Assembly: GCF_965229915.1 (NCBI RefSeq) | Contig: NZ_CBDDJZ010000001.1 | Coordinates: forward strand, 310,001-374,000 | DNA from: Marinoscillum sp965229915 | GTDB taxonomy: Bacteria > Bacteroidota > Bacteroidia > Cytophagales > Cyclobacteriaceae | Length of the DNA: 64,000 bases | Direction: 5' to 3' | Part shown: positions 63,072 through 64,000 of the stretch, in pieces | How positions within the stretch are numbered: the stretch's first letter is position 1 | Layout: every line of letters starts with the position of its first letter | Translations under genes and position numbers: made by a program | The notes under the pieces: generated by a model | The model's input: the letters and a program-made list of their open reading frames with translations, nothing else | Database searches by the model: none | Told to the model about the DNA's origin: nothing

Positions 63072-63176
63072 TGTAATAGGTCAGAATTTTGATGGTTCAA
63101 TTTAAAGACAGAATTTATTCTTTGCTACAAAAGTCATTAATTTCCCGTTTCATACTCACTGAAAAAACAAACATCC

Positions 63177-63989
63177 ATGATTGATCAGGTCAAAGAAACT
63201 GTCAAATACCTTGAGAACAGAGGTTTTAATCATCCAGATCTAGGGATTATCCTGGGCACCGGATTAAGTGCACTCACTAACCACATTGAGATCCTGGAGG
63301 AAATCTCCTATGAAGATATCCCCAATTTTCCCATAGCCACAGTTGAATTCCATAAAGGTAAACTGATCTATGGCAAACTAGAAGGGAAATCAATTGTGGC
63401 CATGAGTGGACGTTTTCACTTTTATGAAGGATATACGATGCAAGAAGTGGTATTTCCGGTACGGGTGATGAAATACCTGGGTATCAAAAAGCTGCTGATC
63501 AGCAATGCCGCTGGTAATATGAACCTCAACTGGAAGAAAGGGGAACTCATGCTCATTGACGATCACATCAACCTACAACCAGACAATCCTCTGAGGGGGA
63601 AGAATACAGGCACCTTTGGACCAATATTCACAGACATGAGTCAGCCATATGACGCGGAAATGAATGCCCTGATGGAACAAGTAGCTGCAAAAGACCAGAT
63701 ACCTCTCAACAAAGGAGTGTATGTGGCAGTAGCGGGACCAAACCTGGAAACAAGAGCAGAATACAGGTATCTCAGAAATATTGGAGCAGATGTAGTAGGT
63801 ATGTCAACTGTTCCTGAAGTGATTGCTGCCAACCAAATGGGACTACCAGTGAGTGCCGTTTCTGTGCTGACAGACGATTGTGACCCTGACCACTTAGAAC
63901 CAGTCAACATTGATGATATCATAGCTACTGCAGCATCTGCTGAAAAACACCTGGTAGCTCTATTCAAAGAAGTAGTTCAAAACCTATAA
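63177..63989 (+). CDS. Purine nucleoside phosphorylase
   Basis: The 270-residue enzyme cleaves purine nucleosides with phosphate in salvage. The trimeric-PNP motifs are visible: IILGTGLSAL (phosphate loop, about 23-32), MSGRFHFYEG, the purine-site region NAAGNMN, and MSTVPEV near 205. The length fits the trimeric class. An ATG at 63994 could begin the next gene, but only two codons are inside the window. Confidence 0.95.
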   Translation: MIDQVKETVKYLENRGFNHPDLGIILGTGLSALTNHIEILEEISYEDIPNFPIATVEFHKGKLIYGKLEGKSIVAMSGRFHFYEGYTMQEVVFPVRVMKYLGIKKLLISNAAGNMNLNWKKGELMLIDDHINLQPDNPLRGKNTGTFGPIFTDMSQPYDAEMNALMEQVAAKDQIPLNKGVYVAVAGPNLETRAEYRYLRNIGADVVGMSTVPEVIAANQMGLPVSAVSVLTDDCDPDHLEPVNIDDIIATAASAEKHLVALFKEVVQNL

Positions 63990-64000
63990 CCCCATGCAAA

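Noticed and set aside
63994..64000. ATG followed by CAAA at the right edge after the PNP gene.
   Set aside because: Two codons are not enough to support a gene call; it is only noted as a possible start.

Overview
The window looks like chromosomal DNA of a free-living member of Bacteroidota, probably order Cytophagales. This rests on a SusC/SusD outer-membrane pair, many Bacteroidota-typical families (DUF4296, DUF4905, DUF3822, TIGR02757, DUF5723, DUF4159, DUF1573, BatA/DUF58, PafA-like phosphatase), lipoproteins with short lipoboxes, near absence of Shine-Dalgarno sequences, and promoter-like TAnnTTTG boxes upstream of several genes. The genus cannot be fixed from sequence reading alone. No rRNA, tRNA, insertion sequence, prophage or CRISPR array was seen. 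Coding density is high and about 60 genes sit in short co-oriented runs, often joined by ATGA, TAATG or TGATG junctions.

Layout. 1-2.9 kb (minus): a truncated nucleotidyltransferase, MutS2 and a DUF4296 lipoprotein. 2.9-6.7 kb (plus): a shortened Bat cluster (DUF58, BatD-like, BatA) and an aldo/keto reductase. 6.7-8.9 kb: a DUF4136 lipoprotein, a 317-bp AT-rich gap with a 14-bp palindrome and promoter box, then a SatD-like protein overlapping a DUF3307 membrane protein. 8.9-15.7 kb: DUF885 peptidase-like protein, pentapeptide-repeat protein, a small secreted protein, a GH3 ligase coupled to a LysE exporter, YggS, DUF423 and DUF1573. 15.8-22.2 kb: two Nudix hydrolases, a pilin-like protein with DUF3822 and CoaD, PyrE, TIGR02757, a LysM protein and DUF4905. 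22.3-28.3 kb (plus): NfeD protease, KdsB, a small membrane protein, DUF3667, a membrane-anchored MutS homologue and a glycosyltransferase, ending in a strong terminator.

28.4-38 kb (minus, except one small plus-strand gene at 33.1 kb): SusD, SusC, HemL, a TPR plus periplasmic-binding lipoprotein-like protein, and GuaA. 38.1-44.3 kb (plus): GH63-like glucosidase, PafA-like phosphatase, HAD phosphatase, DUF4159 and a lipocalin-like lipoprotein. 44.3-49.9 kb: an orphan lipoprotein (minus), an outer-membrane barrel coupled to an exported TPR-CHAT protease-like protein (plus) and an AraC regulator (minus). 50-56 kb (plus): DUF1593 nucleoside-hydrolase-like protein, MtaB, FAH-family hydrolase, M23 peptidase and Bcp, closed by a 167-bp palindromic element. 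56-64 kb: DUF5723 with a large lipoprotein, an M28 peptidase, a class III aminotransferase, a retropepsin-like PDZ protein and purine nucleoside phosphorylase.

Most of the window is housekeeping: nucleotide synthesis and salvage (pyrE, guaA, PNP), cofactors (coaD, hemL), envelope building (kdsB, LysM, M23) and RNA modification (mtaB). The most unusual unit is the SatD/DUF3307 pair. The soluble partner carries two aspartates and a strand pattern reminiscent of a GGDEF/mCpol palm domain, followed by a helix-turn-helix. The membrane partner has four His/Asp pairs at i,i+4 spacing. A perfect palindrome lies where an autoregulatory operator would be expected. Also notable are the exported TPR-CHAT protein paired with a barrel, the membrane-anchored MutS homologue, the GH3-LysE pair, and promoter boxes so close to start codons that the transcripts are probably leaderless.
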